64,000 nt of DNA from an uncultured Saccharospirillaceae bacterium. GTDB lineage: Bacteria; Pseudomonadota; Gammaproteobacteria; Pseudomonadales; Oceanobacteraceae. The stretch lies in NCBI GenBank assembly GCA_947503895.1, contig CANNFT010000012.1, forward strand, positions 1 to 64,000. Direction: 5' to 3'. Both the position numbers and the translations under genes were made by a program. How positions within the stretch are numbered: position 1 is the stretch's first letter; the number at the start of each line of letters is the position of its first letter. The notes under the pieces are model-generated. The model saw only the letters and a program-made list of their open reading frames with translations. It was not told the origin of the DNA and did no database searches. This document shows, piece by piece, positions 28,768 to 37,142 of this stretch.

Positions 28768-29669
28768 TACTGTTGATCTTGTACATCACTTGTACCCACA
28801 TTTTTGTTCAATTGATGAGTCTCGAGGTGGGGGCTTTGAGCCATTGGAGGCTGTTGAGAGTTGCTTCTTGTGTCAGCGGTCTCGGTGTCATTTTGACTGT
28901 CTGGTGGTAAGTAATGTGTTGCATAAATAGGATGTGAACGTTGCTCCCAATCAAAAAGCGGCAAAGATGAAAAGCCGGCCTTTAAGAAAGCATCCCAGCT
29001 TCGGCGAATTTCACGTAAGTAGTCATCGTCGACGTCGAGTTTAATATAATGGTCGGTCATTAGGCTGTCTGTACGGTAAACCAATACTTCAATGGGTGGC
29101 CCCACGGCTGCGTTGGCTTTGACTGTAGAGTCCATGGATACAATTGCGCACCTTGCAGCATCTTCCAGACAGGTTTTACGCGTCAAAATGCGATCGAGAA
29201 TCGGTTTCCCATACTTACTTTCCCCTATTTGTAAAAAAGGCGTTTCTGCGGAATCCGCAATAAAATTACCGGCTGGGTAAATCATGTAATTCGCCGGGTC
29301 ACGGCCGGAAATTTGCCCTCCAAATATGAGCGTCGCAGACGTGTCAACGCCACTTACAACGGTTGAGTCGTGAGCTTTTTGTTGTTCTATCCGGCTGACT
29401 TTCGCTATGTATTGCGCTGCTTCGACCATCTTTCGGCAATTCTGTAGGTTGGTAGGAATATGATCTTCAAGGTCTTGCTCAATCTGATTGATGATCGCTT
29501 GAGTCGTGGCAAGGTTACCAGCGCTTAAAATAACGAATACGCGATCACTGGCCGGTCTAAAAACATGCATTTTACTGTGCGTTTGAATCATATCGGGGCC
29601 AGCATTAGTGCGTGAATCAGAACAAAATACCAAGCCTTCTTGAGTACCGATGGCGATGCAATAGGTCAT
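28767..29669 (-). CDS. Anbu / proteasome-type Ntn-hydrolase peptidase
   Basis: A 300-residue relative of the proteasome beta subunit and HslV (COG3484, Anbu). Met removal would expose Thr2 as the N-terminal nucleophile (MTYCIAIGTQEGLVF), and CSDSRTNAG holds the conserved Asp/Arg. The Lys is expected in KMHVFRPASDRV. The last ~50 residues are Ser/Gln/Thr rich and likely disordered. Anbu genes typically occur with circularly permuted ATP-grasp, alpha-E and transglutaminase genes; here it is convergent to that pair. A role in peptide or protein turnover connected to the module is an inference. Confidence 0.92.
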   Translation of the reverse strand: MTYCIAIGTQEGLVFCSDSRTNAGPDMIQTHSKMHVFRPASDRVFVILSAGNLATTQAIINQIEQDLEDHIPTNLQNCRKMVEAAQYIAKVSRIEQQKAHDSTVVSGVDTSATLIFGGQISGRDPANYMIYPAGNFIADSAETPFLQIGESKYGKPILDRILTRKTCLEDAARCAIVSMDSTVKANAAVGPPIEVLVYRTDSLMTDHYIKLDVDDDYLREIRRSWDAFLKAGFSSLPLFDWEQRSHPIYATHYLPPDSQNDTETADTRSNSQQPPMAQSPHLETHQLNKNVGTSDVQDQQ

Positions 29670-29981
29670 ATTGGCGTCCCAATTTAGGCTTTCCAGCGTA
29701 GCATTGACGTAGATGAGCCTAACCGTTTTTGAGTGGATATTGACTGAGTATAGGTAGTGTTCGAGAGGGAGGTTAGTGGAATTTTGGCAAAAATTGGCGG
29801 GTTCGATAAAGAATGGCGACTGCGCAACGAATGCACCCAGAACGAAAAGAGAAATGAATAGGCCAGCGTATAGGCTTGAGAGCGTAATTCAGCCGCTTCC
29901 AGTGTGCTCGACGCCAACTATCGTTTTTTGATTTTCTGTGCTTAGGGTATTAAGCCTTAATATGAGTTAGGTCATAGAGGA
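29670..29981. other. Intergenic region
   Basis: About 310 bp between the Anbu start and the WYL regulator stop. A possible 77-codon frame on the minus strand has no ribosome site and no recognised sequence, and is taken as spurious. Confidence 0.4.
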
Positions 29982-30665
29982 TTAATCGTGTGTATATGCA
30001 CTGATATAATGCTGAAGGCTTTTCTCATCGTGCGTTTCAAAAAAATGATCGGTATTGGTTAATTTTTGAATGCGATCCACTCGGAAGTTTCGGTAGGCAT
30101 CCCGCAGTTCACACCAACTAACCAGTGTCCATACTTTTCCCCAGAAAACCAAGCCTAATGGTTGGATGAGTCTCTGACTTTGCTCCCCGTCTTCTTTTTT
30201 GTATTGCATGTTGAGGGTTCTGCCCTCGCGAATGGCGGCACGCAGCTTTTCAGAAAATAAAGAAAACTGGGGAGGATGTGACATTTCTGGGGCGAGCAGC
30301 GCAATGTCCGACAGGTGCTGATAAAGCTTTTCGGGCAGAGCTGCTTGAATCTTTTCCAATGCGCTCATGGCGGATTGCCCCAGTGCATGATCGCCCCATG
30401 CTTTGACCATTTTTGCACCAAGGGCCAGCGCGACCAGTTCTTCATTATCAAACATTAACGGTGGCAGTTGAAAATCGGGTTTAAGGTGGTAACCAATGCC
30501 TGCTTCCCCCTCTATTGGAACCCCCATCAAACTCAATGATTGGATATCGCGGTAGATGGTTCGTTCAGAGACTTCCATTATGTCTGCCAGTGTTTTGGCC
30601 GTGACGGCTCGCCTTCGATTACGGAGTAAGTTGAGTAATTGGAAGAGTCGTTCAGTTTTATTCAT
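29982..30665 (-). CDS. HTH/WYL transcriptional regulator (YafY type)
   Basis: A 227-residue regulator. The N-terminal winged HTH (MNKTERLFQLLNLLRNRRRAV, VSERTIYRDIQSLSLMG) is followed by a WYL domain (~100-215) with the characteristic FWGKVWTLVSWCELRDAYRNFRVDRI. WYL domains bind small ligands or nucleic acids. AGGAAAGACAG precedes the chosen start. It lies in the same direction as the small ABM-like gene 148 bp upstream and likely controls it (inference). Confidence 0.9.
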   Translation of the reverse strand: MNKTERLFQLLNLLRNRRRAVTAKTLADIMEVSERTIYRDIQSLSLMGVPIEGEAGIGYHLKPDFQLPPLMFDNEELVALALGAKMVKAWGDHALGQSAMSALEKIQAALPEKLYQHLSDIALLAPEMSHPPQFSLFSEKLRAAIREGRTLNMQYKKEDGEQSQRLIQPLGLVFWGKVWTLVSWCELRDAYRNFRVDRIQKLTNTDHFFETHDEKSLQHYISAYTHD

Positions 30666-30812
30666 CTGTCTTTCCTGGTACAACATGGATCGAGTGCGCC
30701 ATTAAAAATGGCGGTCAACCCATGCTGCGGGCACATAAGTACTAGCCTGTAGACATAGTGCCCATCGGTATGGCGCACTACATCCTATTCATCATAAGAA
30801 AATGGCAATGCG

Positions 30813-31172
30813 TTATGAAGTGGCTACAGCCGTTTCTTCAGCCAAATAGTACTGCCACTTGACCGGATGATGGTGCATTGTGACTTTATCAGTGTTCATA
30901 TACTTCATAATGCCTTGGGTATGTGTTGAACTCATAAAGGCTTTGCCAGCAGCATCGGCTGCTGATTGAGAAGCCCAATAAACGATGTCGATCCATTCGT
31001 TTTCTCCGCTGCCTTTGCACAATGATCGATAAACAAACCCGGGCTGATCCCTCAAAAAAAGCTCAACAGCATTGTTGTCTTGTATGAATGCAGCTTCATC
31101 AATATTCGGTAAAGTTTCAAAACGTACAATCTCGACAACATTATCAATCGTATTTTTGACGGAGACGCTCAT
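30813..31172 (-). CDS. ABM-like (dimeric alpha/beta barrel) protein
   Basis: A 119-residue protein with an antibiotic-biosynthesis-monooxygenase-like pattern: IVRFETLPNIDEAAF, a central QPGFVYRSL strand and IDIVYWASQSAADAAGKAF. Such proteins are dimeric and may be cofactor-less oxygenases, heme-related or stress proteins. AGGAAAAATGAT precedes ATG. Weak homology; the next downstream gene is the WYL regulator. Confidence 0.7.
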   Translation of the reverse strand: MSVSVKNTIDNVVEIVRFETLPNIDEAAFIQDNNAVELFLRDQPGFVYRSLCKGSGENEWIDIVYWASQSAADAAGKAFMSSTHTQGIMKYMNTDKVTMHHHPVKWQYYLAEETAVATS

Positions 31173-31254
31173 ATCATTTTTCCTGTTAGTGAGTAATGTA
31201 ATGGTTACTCTAGGCTTTTCACGTGTCAGCTTATGTCAGGAAGGTTGGAGACGA

Positions 31255-31446
31255 TAGGGCACTTCTCATCATTCAATTTGACTCTCTGCTCTGGCTTTCT
31301 GTTTCGCTCTAACGCTTGCGCCCTACAGGGCCTGTAGATTCTGAGTTGTGTTTAATCGATTTAACCCGTTAGACCTTCAAAAGCACGTCTTGAATTTAGA
31401 ATGATCTTTCAGCCAGAGCTTAAAGTGAATGATGAGGGGTGCCCTA
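31255..31446 (-). mobile_element. MITE-like inverted-repeat element, copy A
   Basis: About 192 bp bounded by near-perfect terminal inverted repeats beginning TAGGGCAC and ending GTGCCCTA, extending ~19-21 bp (inner part TCATCATTCA / TGAATGATGA). Subterminal GCTCTGGC and GCCAGAGC also form an inverted pair, as do CTAACGG and CGTTAG. It has no coding frame. The outermost TA could be the target duplication typical of IS630/Tc1-type elements. It lies between the ABM-like gene and fabA. It matches copy B (44767-44950) in opposite orientation. Confidence 0.75.
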
Positions 31447-31511
31447 TAGCGAGATAATCTAATCAATATGGGTGAATGTGGATTCATTTTACTAAAATAA
31501 TCAATGAGTGG

Positions 31512-31545
31512 TACAGAGAATCAAATCGTTGATACAGAGAGTCAA
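31512..31545 (+). promoter_or_regulatory. Direct repeat upstream of fabA
   Basis: TACAGAGAATCAA (31512-31524) and TACAGAGAGTCAA (31533-31545) are spaced 21 bp, two helical turns, on one face of the DNA. They lie about 60 bp before fabA and may be a binding site for a regulator. They are not recognisably a FabR or DesT palindrome. Confidence 0.4.
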
Positions 31546-31605
31546 GCCGATGTTTGACGGACTGCCTATAGTGTGGCCTTCCATTCAGCGTCCCGGATAA
31601 AAATA

Positions 31606-32124
31606 ATGACGGCAGCGGTTCAATTTGTCGACGAAGATATTGATGCAGTGTTATCTCATTTTGCAACGAGCAAAGCCCAGCTGCCGATAGACGAACTACG
31701 TATTCTTGATCGCGTACCCTTATTGACACCTGAAGGTGGTCGTTATGGTAAAGGTGAAGTGATTACAGAAATGGACATTCACCCAGACCTTTGGTTTTTT
31801 AAATGCCACTTCCCCGGTGACCCAGTTATGCCAGGTTGTCTTGGTATTGAAGGGCTGTGGCAATCATTGGGTATGTTCCTTGCGCTGCAAGGCTTCCAAG
31901 GCAAAGGGCGCGCTTTAGGTGTCGGTGAGCTACGCTTTTTTGGCGAAGTATTACCAACCGCTAAAAAGCTTCAATTTCATCTCAACATTGAACGCATTGT
32001 GTCTCGTAAGTGGGCAGTCGCGGTGGCTGATGGTGAAGTACGTGTCGATGGTAAAGCGATTTATCAAGCAGAGAAAATCAAAGTGGGTATTTTCCCAGAA
32101 ACCAGCGAAGGGTTCCCAGTATGA
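31606..32124 (+). CDS. fabA: 3-hydroxydecanoyl-ACP dehydratase/isomerase-like FabA
   Basis: A 172-residue hotdog dehydratase of type II fatty-acid synthesis, introducing the double bond that leads to unsaturated fatty acids. WFFKCHFPGDPVMPGC carries His68, and GKGRALGVGELRFFGEVLP is the conserved FabA helix/strand. The position equivalent to E. coli FabA Asp84 is Glu82 (PGCLGIEGLWQ), the residue usual in FabZ. The start at the ATG 31606 is preferred to an upstream GTG. It overlaps fabB by four bases (ATGA). Confidence 0.93.
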   Translation: MTAAVQFVDEDIDAVLSHFATSKAQLPIDELRILDRVPLLTPEGGRYGKGEVITEMDIHPDLWFFKCHFPGDPVMPGCLGIEGLWQSLGMFLALQGFQGKGRALGVGELRFFGEVLPTAKKLQFHLNIERIVSRKWAVAVADGEVRVDGKAIYQAEKIKVGIFPETSEGFPV

Positions 32125-33332
32125 AGCGCGTAGCGATTACAGGCGCGGGTATTGTTTCCAGTTTGGGCCATGACCTGCAAGAAGTGAAAACCTCATTAAT
32201 GAACGGCGACTCCGGTATAATTTTTAATGAGTCGTTTAAAGAAAAAGGGCTGCGCTCCCATATAAGTGGAAAGCTCGATTTAGACCCGACACCTTTGGTT
32301 GACCGTAAAATGCTGCGTTTTATGGGCAAAGCCACTGCGTGGGGACATATAGCCATGCAACAAGCCGTAGAGCAGGCTGGTTTAACACAAGAACAACTGA
32401 GCGACGAATCGACGGAACTCATTGTCGGTAATGGTGGTGTAGAATCTGAAGACTTAGTGGACGCCATTAATGCGCTGGAAACAAAAGGCATCAAAAAAGT
32501 CGGTCCCTATCGAGTGACCCGTGAAATGACCAGTGCACCTTCTGCAGCATTGGCGACGGCCTTTAAAATTCGAGGCCCCAGTTACTCCATCTCTTCAGCT
32601 TGTGCGACCAGTGCTCACTGTATTGGTACCGCATACCAACACATCAAAATGGGTTTGCAGAAAACCGTTATTGCAGGCGGCTTAGATCACGCACATTGGT
32701 CACAAGCCATGCTGTTCGACGGCATGGGTGCACTTTCAACGCAATACAATGACACACCGACAACCGCATCCCGCCCTTATGACAGCACGCGCGATGGTTT
32801 TGTGATTTCTGGTGGTGCGGGCATTTTAGTATTAGAAGAGTGGGATCAGGCCGTTGCTCGTGGTGCGAATATTTTGGCTGAAGTGGTTGGCTTTGGTGCC
32901 AGCAGCGACGGCGACAACATGGTGCAACCGTCGGGTGAAGGTGCCGAACGTGCCATGAAGCATGCGTTAAAAGATGCGGGTCTGAACACGGTTGATTACA
33001 TCAATACTCACGGTACGAGTACACCTGCCGGTGACATCACGGAATTAAAAGCGATTGCGCGTACCTTTCCTGAAAAATGTCCATTAATCAGTTCCACTAA
33101 ATCACTGTCCGGTCACGGGTTGGGTGCTGCTGGCGTGCATGAGGCGATTTATTCCATGCTCATGATGCAGAACGATTTCGTGGCAGCCAGCGCGAATTTA
33201 AATGAGCCAGATTCAGTGGCGGCAGAATTGCCGTTAGTGAAAGAAACGCTGCAGCAATCTGTCAACACAGCGCTCAGCAACAGCTTTGGCTTTGGCGGAA
33301 CCAATGCTTGCCTAATATTGGCTAAAGCTTAG
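32121..33332 (+). CDS. fabB: 3-oxoacyl-ACP synthase I
   Basis: A 403-residue thiolase-fold condensing enzyme elongating cis-3-decenoyl-ACP. The nucleophile is Cys161 (SISSACATSAHC); the His pair is in YINTHGTSTP and SGHGLGAAG. Length matches FabB. Overlap with fabA by ATGA means translational coupling in the classic fabAB operon. A 132-bp gap precedes fabV. Confidence 0.95.
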   Translation: MKRVAITGAGIVSSLGHDLQEVKTSLMNGDSGIIFNESFKEKGLRSHISGKLDLDPTPLVDRKMLRFMGKATAWGHIAMQQAVEQAGLTQEQLSDESTELIVGNGGVESEDLVDAINALETKGIKKVGPYRVTREMTSAPSAALATAFKIRGPSYSISSACATSAHCIGTAYQHIKMGLQKTVIAGGLDHAHWSQAMLFDGMGALSTQYNDTPTTASRPYDSTRDGFVISGGAGILVLEEWDQAVARGANILAEVVGFGASSDGDNMVQPSGEGAERAMKHALKDAGLNTVDYINTHGTSTPAGDITELKAIARTFPEKCPLISSTKSLSGHGLGAAGVHEAIYSMLMMQNDFVAASANLNEPDSVAAELPLVKETLQQSVNTALSNSFGFGGTNACLILAKA

Positions 33333-33464
33333 TTCAGCGCGTTGTAACGTCGTTGTTAGAGTCAAATGAATGGCCCTGACGATAAATTTCTCAAAGTGTT
33401 GAGTGACCGTACTGAACACTTTACCACTGAAGCATAAGAATAATTACGATCAGAGGGGAGTACC

Positions 33465-34685
33465 ATGCTGTATCGTCCGAGAATCAAAAACAACATTTGC
33501 ACAAACGCTCACCCAGTGGGTTGCTTTTATAATGTATTTGAACAATCTGAGATAGCTGCACGCACACCCTTTGAAGGTGTAAAAACAGCACTCGTGGTTG
33601 GCGCCTCTTCTGGTATAGGTTTGGCATCTCGAAACGCACTGGCCTTTGGTGCAAAAGCAGATACATTGGGTGTGTACTTTGATCGCCCAGCACAAGCACA
33701 TAAATTCGGTTCAGCAGGTTGGTACAATAATCAAGCTTTTGAATATTATGCGCGTCGCTCTGGTCGTATTGCATTGAGCACTAACCAAGATGCTTTTCAA
33801 CAACCATCAAAAGACTGGGTTATTCAAAAGCTCCGCATGATGGATCGTAAGTTAGATTTATTAGTGTATAGCTTGGCATCTCCAAAGCGCACCGTGAAAG
33901 GCGTGGGTGAATATCGCTCGACGATTAAACCTATTGATGAAGCTTTCGAGGGGGTGACGGTTGATCCATTCGAAGCGAAATTAAGAGATATTCACATTGA
34001 TCCAGCCAATGCAGATGAAGTGGAAGCCACCGTCAAAGTGATGGGTGGCGAAGATTGGCAAAACTGGGTAAACCTATTGAAGAAAGAAGGTGTGCTGGCC
34101 GATAACTTCAAGACCATTGCGTACAGCTATTTAGGGCCAGAACAAACTCAGGATATTTACGGCAGCGGTACATTGGGTTGTGCAAAATCCCATTTACACG
34201 AAACAGCCGTCGCATTGGACCATCATTTGTCAGACCTAAATGGCCAAGCTTCTATTGGACTATTACAGGCACTTGTCACGCCATCCAGCTCTGTTATTCC
34301 AAGTATGCCACTTTACTTGTCTGTCCTTCATAAAACTTTAAAGGAAGCAGGTAAATATGAGAGCACCTTGGACCAAGTGGCTCGCTTATTTAGCCAAGGT
34401 TTGTACGGTGCAGAAACACCGACGCAAGCAGGACATAAATATCGCGTGGATGATCTTGAACGACATCCTGACATTCAACAAAAGGTTGATGCCATTTTCC
34501 GTGACATCAATCAAGACAACTTAACGCAGCTGGCGGATGTGGATGGCTTTAAACAAGCCTTTTTACAACAGTTTGGATTTGACTTTGACTTTATAAACTA
34601 TGAAGTTAGACCTGATCCACTCACGCCACCAGCATTACATGATTTTTCTATTCAATCTATGCAAGGAGAAAAGGCATATGGCTAA
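33465..34685 (+). CDS. fabV: Enoyl-ACP reductase FabV
   Basis: A 406-residue NADH-dependent trans-2-enoyl-ACP/CoA reductase of the FabV type (larger than FabI). The opening ICTNAHPVGC, GASSGIGLASR dinucleotide motif and active-site Tyr232-X8-Lys241 (IYGSGTLGCAK) are present. FabV confers natural triclosan tolerance in other species (family knowledge). AGAGGGGAG lies just before the ATG. The stop overlaps the acpP start, so the reductase is coupled to its carrier protein. Confidence 0.95.
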   Translation: MLYRPRIKNNICTNAHPVGCFYNVFEQSEIAARTPFEGVKTALVVGASSGIGLASRNALAFGAKADTLGVYFDRPAQAHKFGSAGWYNNQAFEYYARRSGRIALSTNQDAFQQPSKDWVIQKLRMMDRKLDLLVYSLASPKRTVKGVGEYRSTIKPIDEAFEGVTVDPFEAKLRDIHIDPANADEVEATVKVMGGEDWQNWVNLLKKEGVLADNFKTIAYSYLGPEQTQDIYGSGTLGCAKSHLHETAVALDHHLSDLNGQASIGLLQALVTPSSSVIPSMPLYLSVLHKTLKEAGKYESTLDQVARLFSQGLYGAETPTQAGHKYRVDDLERHPDIQQKVDAIFRDINQDNLTQLADVDGFKQAFLQQFGFDFDFINYEVRPDPLTPPALHDFSIQSMQGEKAYG

Positions 34686-34917
34686 TGTACTTCAACAGGT
34701 TACAGAAGTAGTCGTAGAACAATTGGGCGTCGATGCCTCTCAGGTTAAACCGGAATCTCGTTTTATCGAAGACTTAGGTGCAGACTCATTAGATACCGTT
34801 GAGTTACTGATGGCACTTGAAGAAAAATTCGATATCGAAATCGAGGAAGAAGCGGCTGAAAAATTGACCAAAGTCGATGACATTGTTCAATTTATTCAGG
34901 ACTTAGCGGTTGCTTAA
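34678..34917 (+). CDS. acpP: Acyl carrier protein
   Basis: A 79-residue acidic carrier protein with the 4'-phosphopantetheine site Ser37 in EDLGADSLDTVELLM. AAGGAGAAAAGGCAT precedes the ATG, which lies eight bases inside the fabV reading frame. The usual acpP sits with fabF elsewhere in gammaproteobacteria, so this may be a second, operon-specific ACP serving FabA/B/V, or the main ACP moved here. Strong terminator follows. Confidence 0.93.
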   Translation: MANVLQQVTEVVVEQLGVDASQVKPESRFIEDLGADSLDTVELLMALEEKFDIEIEEEAAEKLTKVDDIVQFIQDLAVA

Positions 34918-34984
34918 TTTGCAAATTGCTACTTGAGCGAAGGATTGCATCGAAACCTTGTGAAAGGTTTCAAGGCCTAAACTT

Positions 34985-35015
34985 GCCGTTACTGGTTTTC
35001 AGTAACGGCTTTTTT
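34985..35015 (+). terminator. Rho-independent terminator of the fab operon
   Basis: GCCGTTACTG and CAGTAACGGC form a ten-base stem around a four-base loop, followed by six T. Classic intrinsic terminator, about 65 bp after the acpP stop. Confidence 0.92.
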
Positions 35016-35046
35016 CTGACTGCAAAATAGGAAATGAGGAACGGTG

Positions 35047-36078
35047 CTATACGATGGAGTGTTGTTTTCGATACTCAGCGGGCGTTTGACCTGTCCAGCG
35101 CTTAAATGCACGGGTAAATGCACTGAGTTCAGAAAAGCCCAGCTCAAATGCGATCACACTCAGCGACATGCGAGCACTTTTCATCAATTCGATGGCTTTT
35201 TCTTTTTTTACTTTATCCACGAGCCCGCTGTACGAAGAGCCATCGTTTTTTAATTTTCGATACAATGTTTGGCGGCTCATGTTGAGAATTTGTGCTGTTT
35301 TTTCCGCATCCATGTTTGGATCACCAAGATTCTGTTCTAGAATACGCCGCACACGCTGAGAAATTCTACGTTTAAACAGCCTCGCTAAAATACGATTGGC
35401 ATAATCTAATGTTGCTGCTCCTAAGTGCGGGTTTCCCCCTTTAGGTTTGACCGACAAAATGGAGCTGTTAAATAGAATTTCTCCGTATGGTTGATCAAAC
35501 AATACTTCACATTGAAAAAAATCACGATATGCCTCCGCGTGTTCTGGAGCAGCATGCTGAAAACTCACACGATGTACTGGCACGCGCTTTCCTAATGCTT
35601 TATTTGTCCGTCCAACACTAATGGCCAATGTTCGCTCCATGTCACTGGCACAATAAAATTCTGGAAACTTGTGGATGAAGCGAATAGAGCTGCTTTCTTC
35701 GCCTTGCTCAAACTGAAGGTCAATGGCTTCATTCACGATGCTGAATAATCGAATGTAATTTTCCAATCCAACCTTAAATGTTGGGCTATTAAATACAACG
35801 TGTGCGACGAGCCCGTAGCTACTAGGGTCCTCTTCTTGAGCGAGAGTCAAGCCCAGCATTGGATCTTGACTGATCTCAATGGCGTATGCCCATAGTTGCG
35901 TATAAACGCTGATGGGTAAGCGACTGTCGTTTTCTTCCAATAGTGATCGGGCGATGTTAAGTCGCGCAGCTAATTGCTGGGTGTCAATATCGTATTTTTC
36001 AAAGCGTTGGATGAGTGCTCTAGCGGATGAAAGTCCGATTGTGGGTTCACTAAGAGCTGGCATCGGCTCTGCTGCCAT
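35047..36078 (-). CDS. AraC-family transcriptional regulator
   Basis: About 343 residues from MAAEPMPALSEP (a 367-residue TTG-initiated extension exists). The N-terminal ~200 residues are an Arabinose_bd-type sensing domain of the OruR/ArgR group (LIQRFEKYDIDTQQLAARLN, GLTLAQEEDPSSYGLVAHVV). The C-terminal HTH_18 domain has both helix-turn-helices (AQILNMSRQTLYRKLKNDG, FELGFSELSAFTRAFKRWTG). It converges on the fab operon and might respond to an amino acid or lipid-like effector. Ligand unknown. Confidence 0.88.
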   Translation of the reverse strand: MAAEPMPALSEPTIGLSSARALIQRFEKYDIDTQQLAARLNIARSLLEENDSRLPISVYTQLWAYAIEISQDPMLGLTLAQEEDPSSYGLVAHVVFNSPTFKVGLENYIRLFSIVNEAIDLQFEQGEESSSIRFIHKFPEFYCASDMERTLAISVGRTNKALGKRVPVHRVSFQHAAPEHAEAYRDFFQCEVLFDQPYGEILFNSSILSVKPKGGNPHLGAATLDYANRILARLFKRRISQRVRRILEQNLGDPNMDAEKTAQILNMSRQTLYRKLKNDGSSYSGLVDKVKKEKAIELMKSARMSLSVIAFELGFSELSAFTRAFKRWTGQTPAEYRKQHSIV

Positions 36079-36225
36079 GGCTGGTTCCCGCCTTTTGGGG
36101 AGAAAAGGAAACAAGCGGTGGAATATAGAGACCCTGGCCGCGAGAAGCAATGGTTACTCCCCCTTTTGGTGCAACCAATCTCTTAGACTTCCGGTGCCAT
36201 CCCATTTTTTAGTGAACCTATGAGA

Positions 36226-36510
36226 CTATCGTGCTTCTGTTATGGTGATTTTCTCATCGCCTTCTAAAATGGGGGCGATGTAAGCGAGCGCTTCGCGACG
36301 AGCATCTGATTTGTGCCAAACGTCCCACGCTTGTACAGATGTCCAATTCGTCATGATAATTCTGTGGTTAGTGTCATTTATATCAATAAGAGATTCACTG
36401 GAAATGTAGCCTGGTGCTTCTAACACGGCTTTGAGCGTGTAACGGATAGATTCTAGATAATTGGCTTCCAAGCCTTCAGCAATACGTCGTTCGATAATGA
36501 CTTTGATCAT
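36226..36510 (-). CDS. Antibiotic biosynthesis monooxygenase-like protein
   Basis: A 94-residue ABM-domain protein (MIKVIIERRIAEGLEANYLE, GYISSESLIDINDTNHRIIM, TSVQAWDVWHKSDARREAL). A dimeric ferredoxin-like fold, heme- or quinol-related or cofactor-less oxygenase. It lies 148 bp upstream of the AraC gene in the same direction. Confidence 0.85.
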   Translation of the reverse strand: MIKVIIERRIAEGLEANYLESIRYTLKAVLEAPGYISSESLIDINDTNHRIIMTNWTSVQAWDVWHKSDARREALAYIAPILEGDEKITITEAR

Positions 36511-37142
36511 GTATTCATGTCCAGATCAGGGTGGGTTGAGTACTCGTGGCGTTATGGCTTCCGTATTTAGGCCCCTTATGCGCCAACATTGGATTGGCGA
36601 TAGGATGGCTGCAGATATTCCGCAAGTTAGTAACCTAAACCCTCAACCTAATTCTCTAACGCTACGGGTATACATCATAAATAATGTGAATAGCGGTAAA
36701 AATCAATGCTTTCGTGAATAACCTCTGCCTCAAGCGTTTTATATATCAGTTAACAGGTTATGAGAGGACGCACTGAATACGAGGAGTGGCTCTCTGCTGT
36801 TCGTCCTTTCCTGTCCTGAAGCATTAAAATGAATACGGATTCATGCGAGCTTGAGGCCATTGATTCGGACTTTCAATTCATTCCTATTTTTTTCCATCCT
36901 GTTGTGGTTCTGGTTTGTGTTAAGAGCGTGTGCAGCGTGACTGCTGGATAAACCCAGACAAACGGGATAGCTAAAAACTTTACACTATAAGGTGATAGCG
37001 CTTTATGTGAAATTTTTTTCGTGTAAAGAGGCTTACTTATTACTGTCATATTTATCACTTAGTGTTGGCCGTCAATTTCTGCCTTAACGGTAGCCTGCTG
37101 TGCAGGTGGGTCATCGGAAACAGCTAGACATAAAGAGAGAGA
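36511..37142. other. Intergenic region upstream of the PhoX-like gene
   Basis: About 630 bp with no supported gene. A CTGTCAT at 37043-37049 resembles half of a Pho box but the second repeat is poor. AT-rich stretches suggest promoters. No RNA or terminator was recognised. Confidence 0.35.

Noticed and set aside
29684..29917. 77-codon minus-strand frame
   Set aside because: No ribosome site, no recognisable sequence, and low-complexity composition.
32078..32494. Minus-strand frame across the fabA-fabB junction
   Set aside because: Shadow of two well-supported genes.
37043..37060. Pho box before the PhoX-like gene
   Set aside because: One CTGTCAT is present but the second repeat and spacing do not fit; not enough to claim PhoB control.
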